In this document: in pieces, positions 9,723-17,706 of the stretch
Layout: every line of letters begins with the position of its first letter
Numbering within the stretch: position 1 is the stretch's first letter
Source of the DNA: Pseudomonas lini
Lineage (GTDB): Bacteria; Pseudomonadota; Gammaproteobacteria; Pseudomonadales; Pseudomonadaceae
NCBI RefSeq assembly: GCF_964063345.1
Contig: NZ_OZ061318.1
Location: 62,001-126,000 of the forward strand
Length of the DNA stretch: 64,000 nucleotides
Direction of reading: 5' to 3'
Translations under genes and position numbers: made by a program
Notes under the pieces: generated by a model
What the model saw: only the letters and a program-made list of their open reading frames with translations
Database searches by the model: none
Told to the model about the DNA's origin: nothing

Positions 9723-9944
9723 ATGATGGTCTTCACATTGGATCCAATTAGCGATCCCCCCACCTGCCTGGGACGAAGCCATCAACAAAGCAAATGTAAC
9801 TTCTTCAGATGCTGGTAAATGGAATGACCTCATCGAGTAAAAAATCCGATTAAAACAGCCACTGCCAGCAGTTTTCCAGCAGGTAGGCGATGTAGAGATG
9901 TTTCGCGGGAGGCCGATCCATAAGGAATGGAGGTCCGTTCGCAC

Positions 9945-10694
9945 ATGTCTTCAAACAACTTCAACCCGCAGGCTAAAATCTTCTATCGGCCTATCGACGC
10001 CGCATTGCGCTGGTGCAATCTCATTCGTTACGAAGCGCAGATCGTGCAAGCAGCTTGGTCTTGCCCGGAAAAGCTCAGGAATCTGTTTCCTCAATGGCCG
10101 TGCCTACAGGCCAATACTGACAAAATTTATGACGCCGTCCGCAATGGGGAATTACCGTATGGCTCCTTCGGCATTTCGGTCCCCCTGGGCACCCCTGTCG
10201 AGCTCACGCTGTTGACCGTTAGACACTCCGACTTACGTCTTTGGATGCAAATCTACTACCCCGATCAGCGGCCCGATTTCCTGTTCGAATCGAACGACGA
10301 CGCTCAAGATAAAATCAGCATGGGTGTTTATTTTGCACTCCAGGCCGAGCGGGATGCCCTCCTGCGAGAGCGCGATGCTCTGCAACGTCAGCTCCAAGAT
10401 GTCGAAGCTGACCTTCAGGCACTGGGACTTGAGCAGGAAAGCCTTAAAACGCTGGTAAAAACGCAGGGACAGCTCAGCGATCGTAGTGAACATACCTACC
10501 TGCAGATCATCGGTGCCTTGGTCAACACCGTCTTAGACGTGTCGCCCGCAGGTAAACCGCTTTCCGTGTTCAAAAGCCAAGCCGCAATCGTCGATGCTTT
10601 GACCGCGCGCCACAATGACATTCCCGGTCTCAGCAAACGAACGCTGGATAAAAAGTTCGCGGCAGCCAATCGCACTCTCAAAAAAACCACCTGA
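9945..10694 (+). CDS. Conserved ICE-associated protein with coiled coil, function unknown
   Basis: About 249 residues. The N-terminal half is globular; residues about 130-180 form a strongly charged coiled coil (ALQAERDALLRERDALQRQL); the C-terminal segment SVFKSQAAIVDALTARHND followed by IPGLSKRTLDKKFAAANR looks like a small helical DNA-binding-type domain. The ATG at 9945 follows GGAGG by 12 nt; an in-frame ATG at 9927 is an alternative. It is the first intact gene of the ICE, just upstream of the AlpA-type regulator and a perfect inverted repeat, so a role in ICE control is plausible but unproven. Confidence 0.65.
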   Translation: MSSNNFNPQAKIFYRPIDAALRWCNLIRYEAQIVQAAWSCPEKLRNLFPQWPCLQANTDKIYDAVRNGELPYGSFGISVPLGTPVELTLLTVRHSDLRLWMQIYYPDQRPDFLFESNDDAQDKISMGVYFALQAERDALLRERDALQRQLQDVEADLQALGLEQESLKTLVKTQGQLSDRSEHTYLQIIGALVNTVLDVSPAGKPLSVFKSQAAIVDALTARHNDIPGLSKRTLDKKFAAANRTLKKTT

Positions 10695-10700
10695 GCCAAA

Positions 10701-10737
10701 TCATTGCACTGCAATGCACTCGATTGCAGTGCAATGA
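10701..10737. promoter_or_regulatory. Perfect 15-bp inverted repeat upstream of the AlpA-type gene
   Basis: Arms at 10701-10715 and 10723-10737 are exact reverse complements around a 7-bp spacer. Each arm contains a near-palindrome (TTGCACTGCAA and TTGCAGTGCAA), as expected for a pair of dimer binding sites. It begins 7 bp after the preceding gene's stop and ends 72 bp before the AlpA-type start. No T-run follows, so an operator or partition site is more likely than a terminator. Confidence 0.6.
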
Positions 10738-10809
10738 CTCCCTCGCTTTTCTGATATTCAATTCAGGTCACTTCCCACCACGCGCCAAGCGGCGCCAGGA
10801 GTGACCAGC

Positions 10810-11040
10810 ATGTCCAGCTCATCCGTCTCGCTCGCCGACAGCCCTCAACCACCGGCCGAACGTCACATCATGCGGCGTGACGAAGTGGAGCGGAAAACCG
10901 GCTTCAAGCGTGCGCACATCTACAACTTGATGAAGGAAGGTAAATTCCCTCATGCCAAACGCATTGGACTGCGCGCCGTCGGCTGGGACTCGCTGGAGAT
11001 CGAACAGTGGATCACCGAGCGTTTGGCGCAGCAGGCTTGA
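10810..11040 (+). CDS. AlpA-family transcriptional regulator
   Basis: The 76-residue product has a MerR-like winged helix-turn-helix: MRRDEVERKTGFKRAHIYNL and then FPHAKRIGLRAVGWDSLEIE with the terminal QWI helix typical of AlpA-type regulators. These bind DNA at ICE and prophage promoters and often switch excision or partition genes. ATG 10810 lies 9 nt after AGGAG; a GTG at 10801 is too close to that site. ParA begins 4 bp after the stop, and a perfect inverted repeat lies upstream. Confidence 0.85.
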   Translation: MSSSSVSLADSPQPPAERHIMRRDEVERKTGFKRAHIYNLMKEGKFPHAKRIGLRAVGWDSLEIEQWITERLAQQA

Positions 11041-11044
11041 TGCC

Positions 11045-11887
11045 ATGCGTGTGGTATCAGCGGTGTCCACCAAAGGTGGAGTAGGCAAAACAACAGTGGC
11101 TGCCAATCTCGGCGGTCTGCTGGCGGATGCTGGCCTACGCGTCCTGCTGCTCGATCTGGATAGCCAACCCACCCTCTCCAGCTATTACGCCTTGAATCAC
11201 AAGGCTATCGCAGGTGCGTACGAACTCATTGCGCTCAACCAGACAGATCCTGCGCAGATAATTTCCGCGACGGAGGTCGTCGGTCTCGACCTGATCCTCT
11301 CCAACGACGACCAAGGCCGACTGAGCACTTTGCTGCTGCATGCCCCTGACGGGCGATTACGGCTGCGCAATTTGCTCGACCATTTCCGTTCCAGTTATGA
11401 CCTGCTGTTGATCGACACCCAAGGCGCACGTAGCGTGCTGCTGGAGATGGCCATCCTTGCATCCGATCTCGCCCTTTCTCCCATCACGCCGGAAATGCTC
11501 GCCGCTCGCGAACTGCGCCGCGGCACCTTGAAGCTGCTCAGCGAACTCGAACCGTTCCGCCACCTGGGCATTCCCCCACCACCCTTGCGATTGCTACTGA
11601 ACCAGGTGAACGCCATTCGGATGGACACTAGGATGATCATTTGCGGTTTGCGGGAGACTTTCGCTGGGGTTACCAACATCTTGGTTCTAGACACCGTAGT
11701 TCCAGACCGAGTGGCGTATCTCAATGCCGCCTCTCTTGGCCTACCGGTCCACCGAATCGAGACGCGCCAATCACGTCAACGACGCTCGCCATCGGCGCTG
11801 GAAACCATGCAAGCACTGGCCATCGAGTTGTTTCCGGAATGGCGCGAAGCAATCTCTACGGTGGGCAGGTGCACGGAGGCTCAATGA
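11045..11887 (+). CDS. ParA/MinD-type partition ATPase
   Basis: The product has 280 residues. The deviant Walker A VSTKGGVGKTTVAANLG opens the protein, followed by LLLDLDSQPT and the Walker B-like LLLIDTQGA. ParA ATPases move or position DNA together with ParB-type partners and stabilise excised ICEs. The true start is the ATG at 11045, directly before the nucleotide-binding motif; a longer upstream frame is out of context because it overlaps the regulator gene. A ParB-family gene follows after two tiny ORFs in an overlapping ATGA chain. Confidence 0.92.
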   Translation: MRVVSAVSTKGGVGKTTVAANLGGLLADAGLRVLLLDLDSQPTLSSYYALNHKAIAGAYELIALNQTDPAQIISATEVVGLDLILSNDDQGRLSTLLLHAPDGRLRLRNLLDHFRSSYDLLLIDTQGARSVLLEMAILASDLALSPITPEMLAARELRRGTLKLLSELEPFRHLGIPPPPLRLLLNQVNAIRMDTRMIICGLRETFAGVTNILVLDTVVPDRVAYLNAASLGLPVHRIETRQSRQRRSPSALETMQALAIELFPEWREAISTVGRCTEAQ

Positions 11888-11970
11888 GACGAATCAACAA
11901 GCCGGTATTTCTCGTCATATCACATTTTATCGACCTTGCTGCCAACTGCGTTTGGCAAGGAGTCCTTTGA
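11884..11970 (+). CDS. Possible 28-residue peptide between parA and the next small gene
   Basis: An ATG at 11884 overlaps the ParA stop (ATGA), and its TGA at 11968-11970 overlaps the next ATG. The peptide (MRRINKPVFLVISHFIDLAA...) is partly hydrophobic and matches no family I know. It may be only a translational relay that keeps ribosomes moving from parA to the downstream gene. Confidence 0.4.
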   Translation: MRRINKPVFLVISHFIDLAANCVWQGVL

Positions 11971-12179
11971 TGTTGGATCAACTGCCCATCATCGTTCAGC
12001 CATCTATTCGACCACGTCATCCACCTTGCGAGGAGTACTGCACCGTGGTCTTTCGTCTGCAGGGTGGACGCTCGGCCATGGGTTGGCTCCTCGCAGAACT
12101 CTCCCAACATTTCGAAGGTTCGGGGACTGTCGAGATCGTCAAGTTCGAGGTCGGTGACCATTTGTGCATACGGCGTTAA
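11970..12179 (+). CDS. Small conserved ICE protein, function unknown
   Basis: The 69-residue product begins MLDQLPIIVQPSIRPRHPPC; its middle reads VVFRLQGGRSAMGWLLAELS and its C-terminus VEIVKFEVGDHLCIRR. No known domain is recognised. Its start overlaps the stop of the 28-residue ORF and it ends 14 bp before the ParB-family gene, so it belongs to the partition operon. Confidence 0.6.
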   Translation: MLDQLPIIVQPSIRPRHPPCEEYCTVVFRLQGGRSAMGWLLAELSQHFEGSGTVEIVKFEVGDHLCIRR

Positions 12180-12193
12180 CTGAGGTTGTTCCG

Positions 12194-13780
12194 ATGAAGA
12201 AGCTCAGTCAGGAGGAGATCACCGACAGGCTGTACCAGGACCACTTCACTCCAGGTCCAAAAGTGGAGCGGCTGTCCGATCCACTCACTGATACGCCTAT
12301 GTTGGTCACTCTGGAGCAGTTGCGACCCTACGAACACAACCCGCGCTTCATCCGTAATCCGCTTTACGAGGATATCAAGTCCTCGATCCGTGAACGCGGG
12401 TTGGATCAACCACCGCCGATTACTCGCCGTCCGGGTGAAACCTATTTCATCATCCGCAACGGCGGTAATACGCGCTTGGCGATTCTCGGCGAGCTGTGGC
12501 AGGAAACTCGTGATGAGCGCTACTTCCGCATTCATTGCCTGTTCCGACCTTGGAGCAATGAAATAACCGCCCTTCTCGGCCATCTTGCCGAAAGCGATCT
12601 GCACGGCCAACTTACCTTCATCGAGCGTGCTCTGGCGGTGGCCAAACTCAAAACCATGCTGGAACCAGATGGCGCTGTGCTCTCGCAACGGGAGCTGGCA
12701 CGACGTCTTGCCGCTGGTGGCTATCCCATTTCGCAGTCGCACATCAGCCGGATGCTCGACACCCTCGAACACTTACTGCCCGCCATTCCACAAACCCTGT
12801 ATGCCGGATTGGGTAAGCCCCAGGTCGAACGCCTGATCGCTCTGCGTAGCCAAGCGGAACGAACCTGGAACCGTTATCCAACCGCCACCGTTGCGTTCGC
12901 CGAGTTTTGGCTCGAGATCCTGGGCAACTTCGATGCCGATCCCGAATCCTTCGATCTTGAGCAGATCCAGGATGAACTGCTCGAGCGCATGAGCCGTTTG
13001 CTCGGACAGTCCTACCGCATGTTGGCCTTGGAGCTGAGCGACAACCAACGGGTCATCTCGACGCCCGGCGTTGTCGTCACCACGCCTTCGGAGAACAGCC
13101 ATCTGCCGAGCGTTGATGAAACTGCGGCCGGACCTCCTGCCTCCGAGTCCCGTCATAAATCAAGCGAGGCCAGAACCCAGACCGAAACAGCGCGAGAGGA
13201 GCTGCTCACCCCGCCCGAAACGAATGGCGCCTCAGCAGTCAACCCTCCGTCACGTATTCAACAGATTCGCGAACAGATCGATCACGAGATTTCCATCGAA
13301 GCAACACCGACAGTCGAGGCCTGCGCGATCGAAGACATCTGGACCATCGCACCCACACTGGACACCCCCGAACAGCTGCGTTTAGCCATTGCCGGACTGG
13401 CGCGGGAAATGGCGGCCTATGCCGGACATCCCGCGAGCATCATCGATCAGCAGCATGGATTGGGTTTTGCTCTAGATATGGAGCGGGTAGATCTTGCGAC
13501 ACCTCGCTCGACCGGAGTTCACCTTCTGCTCCTGGCCCTATTGCGCGCTCAAGACGACGTGAACTGGGAGGATCGCAAGCAACTGCCTTCAGCCCTGTTT
13601 GGCCAGCTGTTGCTGGGGATCTATAAACTCCCGCTGATAGATCGTCCCGCCGTGGACGTAGGACTGGAGCGACTGCCTGACAGTTTGTTAATCAAACTGT
13701 ATCGCCTGATCCGTCTGGCCCGTCGCCTGATCGATCTAACGCTAACCTCTGAAGCTGACTCACCGAAGGAGCTGCCATGA
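12194..13780 (+). CDS. ParB-family ICE protein
   Basis: The product has 528 residues. Residues about 35-110 form a ParB/Srx-like domain (LEQLRPYEHNPRF, then the GNTRLAIL box in place of the ParB GERR motif). Residues about 150-195 contain the ParB helix-turn-helix (LSQRELARRLAAGGYPISQS, HISRMLDTLEHL). The long C-terminal half is specific to ICEs of this class. ATG 12194 follows TGAGG by 8 nt; a start at 12164 is less likely. ParB-type proteins bind parS-like sites and work with ParA in stabilising the element. The stop overlaps the next start (ATGA). Confidence 0.88.
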   Translation: MKKLSQEEITDRLYQDHFTPGPKVERLSDPLTDTPMLVTLEQLRPYEHNPRFIRNPLYEDIKSSIRERGLDQPPPITRRPGETYFIIRNGGNTRLAILGELWQETRDERYFRIHCLFRPWSNEITALLGHLAESDLHGQLTFIERALAVAKLKTMLEPDGAVLSQRELARRLAAGGYPISQSHISRMLDTLEHLLPAIPQTLYAGLGKPQVERLIALRSQAERTWNRYPTATVAFAEFWLEILGNFDADPESFDLEQIQDELLERMSRLLGQSYRMLALELSDNQRVISTPGVVVTTPSENSHLPSVDETAAGPPASESRHKSSEARTQTETAREELLTPPETNGASAVNPPSRIQQIREQIDHEISIEATPTVEACAIEDIWTIAPTLDTPEQLRLAIAGLAREMAAYAGHPASIIDQQHGLGFALDMERVDLATPRSTGVHLLLLALLRAQDDVNWEDRKQLPSALFGQLLLGIYKLPLIDRPAVDVGLERLPDSLLIKLYRLIRLARRLIDLTLTSEADSPKELP

Positions 13781-14325
13781 ACCTGTCCTTCAATATGCTC
13801 AACCAGGCCATGCTGACCCAGGTACTGCATGAGCTGCGCCTGGGTAATTTGCAACGCTGCAAAGCCCTCGGACTGGGTGAAGACGACATCTACCTGTTGC
13901 AATCTTTACCCGCCACCACGCTGTCGCGCCTGGCCCACGCCACTGTCCCCTGGGTTGAGGTCAAGATTGACTCGCCGGTGCTGCATCGGTTGATAGAGCA
14001 ATCCGAACGCGACGAACAGAACGAGAGATTGATCAACCGGGCGCTCAAGCTCGGTGCCAGCAGCACCATCATGTATCAGTGCTTCGGCTTGGCGCATTCG
14101 GAAACCGCTCTGCGCCGACGTCTGCTCAAAATAGAAACCCGAAAGGGCCGCCCTCAGCATTTGAGCGAAGCGCAGGAACATGCGCTCTGGCAGCGATGGT
14201 GCCAACTACGCACGCAGGACGGTACCGAGGATCAACTCGATGCCATGATGATGCTGGCGGAGGAGCAACAGATCAGCTTGGCCATCGTCTGGCAGCAGAT
14301 TGACCAGTACAGCACCGAAACATGA
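13777..14325 (+). CDS. DUF2857-family ICE protein
   Basis: The 182-residue, mostly helical product matches the DUF2857 family found in PFGI-1-type ICEs. It includes a likely helix-turn-helix region (RALKLGASSTIMYQCFGL, ALRRRLLKIETRKGRP). A link to regulation of excision or replication has been suggested by position only. ATGA overlaps couple it to the ParB gene before and the STY4528 gene after. Confidence 0.82.
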   Translation: MNLSFNMLNQAMLTQVLHELRLGNLQRCKALGLGEDDIYLLQSLPATTLSRLAHATVPWVEVKIDSPVLHRLIEQSERDEQNERLINRALKLGASSTIMYQCFGLAHSETALRRRLLKIETRKGRPQHLSEAQEHALWQRWCQLRTQDGTEDQLDAMMMLAEEQQISLAIVWQQIDQYSTET

Positions 14326-15512
14326 ACACTGCCCCTTCCAGCCGCTGGCAGCGAGTCCTGCAGCAATGCACCCAGCAGCTGAGTGAACGCTGGCCCGCAC
14401 GCCCTACCACCGAACAACCTTCCAACCAGGCTCTGCAGGCTGGCTTTCTGTTCAGTGGCCAATCACACGAAGTCGTGCCACGTCGCCTGCTGTTGGATAG
14501 TCGGCTGACGCCGTTGGAGCGTAATGCCTGGCAAGTGTTTCGACTCATGCTGCAAGGCCAGGGCGTGGTCACGCCGCGCTATGAGGATTTGCAGCCTTAC
14601 CTATCAAGCGTGCCCTATGGCACGTCTGCCTCCCGTGAAACCATCGCTCGCGTCTTGACCATGCTCAGGCTCACGCGCTGGCTCAGCTTGGTGAGTCGCG
14701 GACGCGACCAGCTCAGCGGACGTCTGCAAGGTTCTCTGTACGTCCTACATGATGAACCGTTAACCCCCGCTGAAGCCAAGGAGCTGGATCAAGATTACCT
14801 CGAGCTGGTGGGACATTGCCTCAGCCATGCCACCAAGGCGGTGCGGATTGTCGCCCAGCACATGCTGGAAGAAATTCGCCAAGACACGGATATTGATTTA
14901 GGTCGATTACCGACACGACTGGAGAGCTGGGGCGAACACTGGATGCAGCAAGGACTGGATTTCGCACCCGAGGACGCCTTACACGATTCCGAACTGGGTG
15001 ACGATCACCGCGTTCGGAATCGTGTGGGACCTCGTTCGGATTCCGAACCGGGCTTGAACGCCAATATTTCCGGCACCGTTCGGAATCCGAACGCCGCCTG
15101 TACTGTATTAAAAGAAAGTATTTGTACTGTACCGCGCGCGACTCCAGCGGTGGATAACCTGCACTGGCCCGATCCGCTGCACCTGAGTCCAAGCGAGCGT
15201 CAGGCCGTCGCCGTGGCGCTGAACAAACTCAAACCGGCGGATCGTCAGGCGGTGCTCAACGAAGCCGGTGCACGCTGTACCGCAGGAGGTATCCGCAAGC
15301 CAGCGGCCTATCTGATGGGCTTGATCCAGCGCGCACTGAACGGTGATTTTCATCCTTGGGCAGGTCAGACAGAGCCCTCCCCCATTGCAGAACCGCCCCC
15401 AACAGGCCCGTCACGCCCGTCCCGACAACAGGGCGAACCCGCCTCCGTCCTCGCCCAAACGTGCCTGAATGAGTTGCGCCAACTGCGCGGCAAACGTCCT
15501 GGACGTCAGTAG
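14322..15512 (+). CDS. STY4528-family pathogenicity-island replication protein
   Basis: The product has 396 residues. The N-terminal two thirds form a replication-initiator-like region with winged-helix character (LTPLERNAWQVFRLMLQGQG, SASRETIARVLTMLRLTRWL). The C-terminus has LSPSERQAVAVALNKLKPAD and GGIRKPAAYLMGLIQRALNG, typical of STY4528-like proteins of ICEs and pathogenicity islands. The linker at residues about 222-270 is coded by a cluster of short palindromes and an AT-rich stretch that may itself be a functional DNA site. Its stop codon lies inside a 33-bp palindrome. Confidence 0.85.
   Translation: MNTAPSSRWQRVLQQCTQQLSERWPARPTTEQPSNQALQAGFLFSGQSHEVVPRRLLLDSRLTPLERNAWQVFRLMLQGQGVVTPRYEDLQPYLSSVPYGTSASRETIARVLTMLRLTRWLSLVSRGRDQLSGRLQGSLYVLHDEPLTPAEAKELDQDYLELVGHCLSHATKAVRIVAQHMLEEIRQDTDIDLGRLPTRLESWGEHWMQQGLDFAPEDALHDSELGDDHRVRNRVGPRSDSEPGLNANISGTVRNPNAACTVLKESICTVPRATPAVDNLHWPDPLHLSPSERQAVAVALNKLKPADRQAVLNEAGARCTAGGIRKPAAYLMGLIQRALNGDFHPWAGQTEPSPIAEPPPTGPSRPSRQQGEPASVLAQTCLNELRQLRGKRPGRQ
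14985..15131. repeat. Palindromic repeats plus AT-rich block inside the replication gene
   Basis: Four related elements are seen: GATTCCGAAC at 14985, GTTCGGAATC at 15012, GTTCGGATTCCGAAC at 15034-15048 and GTTCGGAATCCGAAC at 15078-15092. They are followed by an A/T-rich stretch bounded by two copies of TGTACTGTA at 15099-15107 and 15123-15131. Repeats beside an easily melted block within the initiator's own gene is the arrangement of lambda-type origins. ParB binding sites are the main alternative. Confidence 0.6.
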
Positions 15513-15540
15513 ATTTGATGCCAGTGGCATCAAATCTACT
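15508..15540. repeat. 33-bp perfect palindrome across the stop of the replication gene
   Basis: Arms of 16 bp (from AGTAGATTTGATGCCA at 15508) are exact reverse complements around a single G. The TAG stop at 15510-15512 lies in the left arm. There is no T-run, so it is not a classical terminator; a protein-binding site, a Rho-dependent stabiliser or a cruciform signal is possible. Confidence 0.7.
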
Positions 15541-15743
15541 GAGTTCTATTATGAGATCGCAAAGCGCCGAACCTGCGCACTCCGACTGATACGGCCATCG
15601 TCTGATGTCACCAGCGTCACTCACGAACGTCTTCGAAATGAACCCTCTCACACCAAACCGAACAGACCGCATTCAGCTTTTTGGCTGCTCTTGACGATCA
15701 TCTGTCACAACGTTCCCGTCCAAGCCGATGCGAGGACAACACC

Positions 15744-16499
15744 GTGGCCGATCACTACCAACTCAACCTGGGCTCATTGCGTAGCAGCATCACCCTGACC
15801 CTGCACACCCACCACGCTGCCCGTATCTGGCAAGGCCGAACCGCACGCGAAGGCGTCCACTCGATCATGGGCATGGCCGGCTACATCAGTGTCACCAACC
15901 TGATCAAACAAACCGCGGCCCAGGACGATCCCTATGCCGACTGGGCCATCGTGCAACTCGAAGAAAAACTGATGCAGGCCAAAGCTGGAATGCTGGAACT
16001 GACTCAGCAACTGGATCGGATCAGGCAGGACCTGCCGACACAAATCGACATGGGCGACAACCTCAACATCCACCCCGTCACCTTGCCGTTGTACATCGGC
16101 AGTCAGCTGGGTTTTCTGGCGGTCTACCTGCTGACCGACTATGACACCCTGGTGCGCCGGACCCTATTGGCCCATCACACCGCCTTGATCGGCCGCACCG
16201 ACATGGAAGCCTGGATCGACGACGGCGCCCATCTGCTGCGCAGCCTATTCGGCCAGGCGCAGCGCTATCGGCATGGCGGCGTAACCCGCGATGACATGGC
16301 GGCGAACAACGCCCGTGCCATTGCGGCCATCGAGAAATTGGGTTTGCCTCCCATGGACATCCTTGAGGGGCATCGCCGCTCCCAGTTCGCGCCGCCGATC
16401 ATTCGGCGGGGCGCTGTGGCAGTGGATGACGCTGACGCGTTGGCAGAGGAAACGGGAGAGCTATCTGCAACGGTGGATGAGCCGGAGGACGAAGCATGA
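15744..16499 (+). CDS. PFL_4669-family integrating conjugative element protein
   Basis: The product has 251 residues and matches the TIGR03761/PFL_4669 family, with HHAARIWQGRTAREGVHSIM, LPLYIGSQLGFLAVYLLTDY and the C-terminal LPPMDILEGHRRSQFAPPII. The GTG at 15744 is chosen because GAGG lies 9 nt upstream and the conserved region starts at once; an upstream frame to 15681 looks non-coding. Function is unknown; position among SSB, TopB and STY4528 genes suggests DNA processing. ATGA overlap to the next gene. Confidence 0.88.
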   Translation: MADHYQLNLGSLRSSITLTLHTHHAARIWQGRTAREGVHSIMGMAGYISVTNLIKQTAAQDDPYADWAIVQLEEKLMQAKAGMLELTQQLDRIRQDLPTQIDMGDNLNIHPVTLPLYIGSQLGFLAVYLLTDYDTLVRRTLLAHHTALIGRTDMEAWIDDGAHLLRSLFGQAQRYRHGGVTRDDMAANNARAIAAIEKLGLPPMDILEGHRRSQFAPPIIRRGAVAVDDADALAEETGELSATVDEPEDEA

Positions 16500-17014
16500 A
16501 TCCCCTGACTTCGGCTCAACCAATGCCCTTCGATGTGTTGACAAGCGATGCCTATCGACAGCTCGAACACGCCGCCTCCCTAAAAGGCCTTTTAAAGCCC
16601 TTTAAGGGTAAGGGTGAGTTGGAGCACCTGGCGCAGGTGGCGAGGGAAATCGAGGCGCAGTTATGTCATCTGATGGAGGCTGTTGTGCAGCAAGCCGGAC
16701 AGCCCCCTTACTCACACTTGGATATTCGATTGGTGCTGCAGAACACCAGCGTGGGCAGCACTTTTTTGCGTTGGCGCAGCCGTGACTTCGCCCGTATGGG
16801 GGTTGCGGTCTGGGAACGCCAAGTCTGCAACCAAGCCCTGCCGCAAGTCGTACGCGAGGGATTGCACCGTTTCGAAGGCGAGCGCATTGCACTGAACCTG
16901 CAGATGAGCGTAGTGCATTCGCTCTACCGCCAGGCCTCGACCTGCGCGATCAAATTGGCCAGTGCCGAACGGCTGCTGCGCCAGTTCACACCAGCAGTGG
17001 AGGTATTAGGATGA
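16496..17014 (+). CDS. DUF3158-family ICE protein
   Basis: The 172-residue product matches the DUF3158 family of conjugative elements (AYRQLEHAASLKGLLKPFKG; LRWRSRDFARMGVAVWERQV). It is mostly helical with no catalytic motif visible. It is coupled by ATGA overlaps to PFL_4669 upstream and to the single-strand-binding protein gene downstream, so a role in replication or transfer DNA processing is likely. Confidence 0.82.
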   Translation: MNPLTSAQPMPFDVLTSDAYRQLEHAASLKGLLKPFKGKGELEHLAQVAREIEAQLCHLMEAVVQQAGQPPYSHLDIRLVLQNTSVGSTFLRWRSRDFARMGVAVWERQVCNQALPQVVREGLHRFEGERIALNLQMSVVHSLYRQASTCAIKLASAERLLRQFTPAVEVLG

Positions 17015-17481
17015 GTACTTTTTTCGTCGGTGAAGGCAATATCGGCAGTGCGCCAGAGTTCCAGGAATTTCCATCAGGCAATGACGAGCCACGGCGTTTG
17101 CTACGGCTGAATGTGTATTTCGACAACCCCGTGCCACGCGAAGGCAGCTATGAAGATCGAGGTGGCTACTGGGCGCCGGTTGAGCTCTGGCACCGCGATG
17201 CTGAACACTGGGGCACGCTGTATCAGAAAGGCATGCGTGTGCTGGTCGAAGGCCGCACCGTACGCGATGAGTGGGAGGACAGCGAAGACAATGCGCGGGT
17301 CACCTTCAAGATCGAGGCCCGCCGCGTCGGCATCCTGCCTCACCGCGTGCACAATGTAGTCATGCGGGAACGCTCCACTGAACCGGCAGCATCTGCGACA
17401 CCCGTCGGGCAAAACACAGAGCGCGCCAGTTCACCTGCGTCGAAACCCAGAAAAAGCAGAGGGCAACCACCTACAGACTGA
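17011..17481 (+). CDS. ssb: Single-stranded DNA-binding protein (ICE type)
   Basis: The product has 156 residues. An N-terminal OB fold is visible (FFVGEGNIGSAPEFQEF, WAPVELWHRDAEHWGTLYQK, GMRVLVEGRTVRDEWED), followed by a disordered tail rich in Ser, Pro and Lys. It differs from housekeeping Ssb and lacks the acidic DDIPF-type tip that recruits partner proteins. It probably coats single-stranded ICE DNA during replication and transfer. Confidence 0.85.
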   Translation: MSTFFVGEGNIGSAPEFQEFPSGNDEPRRLLRLNVYFDNPVPREGSYEDRGGYWAPVELWHRDAEHWGTLYQKGMRVLVEGRTVRDEWEDSEDNARVTFKIEARRVGILPHRVHNVVMRERSTEPAASATPVGQNTERASSPASKPRKSRGQPPTD

Positions 17482-17677
17482 CAGACTTCAGGCATAAAAA
17501 TTGCGCCTTTGCGTGAAGTTGCTGAGCCATTTTCACTCTCTGCTCGTGAATATGCACACTGTCGTCGGGATGCGACGGGGGTGCAACCTCGTCCCATACC
17601 TGGCGGCCCTGACTGACTAATATGAAGATCCTTCGATTCAGGTTTCTCATATCCCTCACCTGCGGTTTCCAACAACG

Positions 17678-17702
17678 CTGCTCCGAACTCAATCCGGAGC
17701 AG
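17678..17702 (+). promoter_or_regulatory. Hairpin covering the topB ribosome-binding site
   Basis: CTGCTCCG at 17678-17685 pairs exactly with CGGAGCAG at 17695-17702. The GGAG Shine-Dalgarno at 17696-17699, 7 nt before the ATG at 17707, lies in the right arm. Folded, the transcript would hide the ribosome site and lower TopB translation. Confidence 0.6.
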
Positions 17703-17706
17703 TTCT

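Noticed and set aside
15469..15798. 109-codon plus-strand frame between the STY4528 and PFL_4669 genes
   Set aside because: It overlaps both neighbours in another frame and crosses the 33-bp palindrome; composition is not coding-like.
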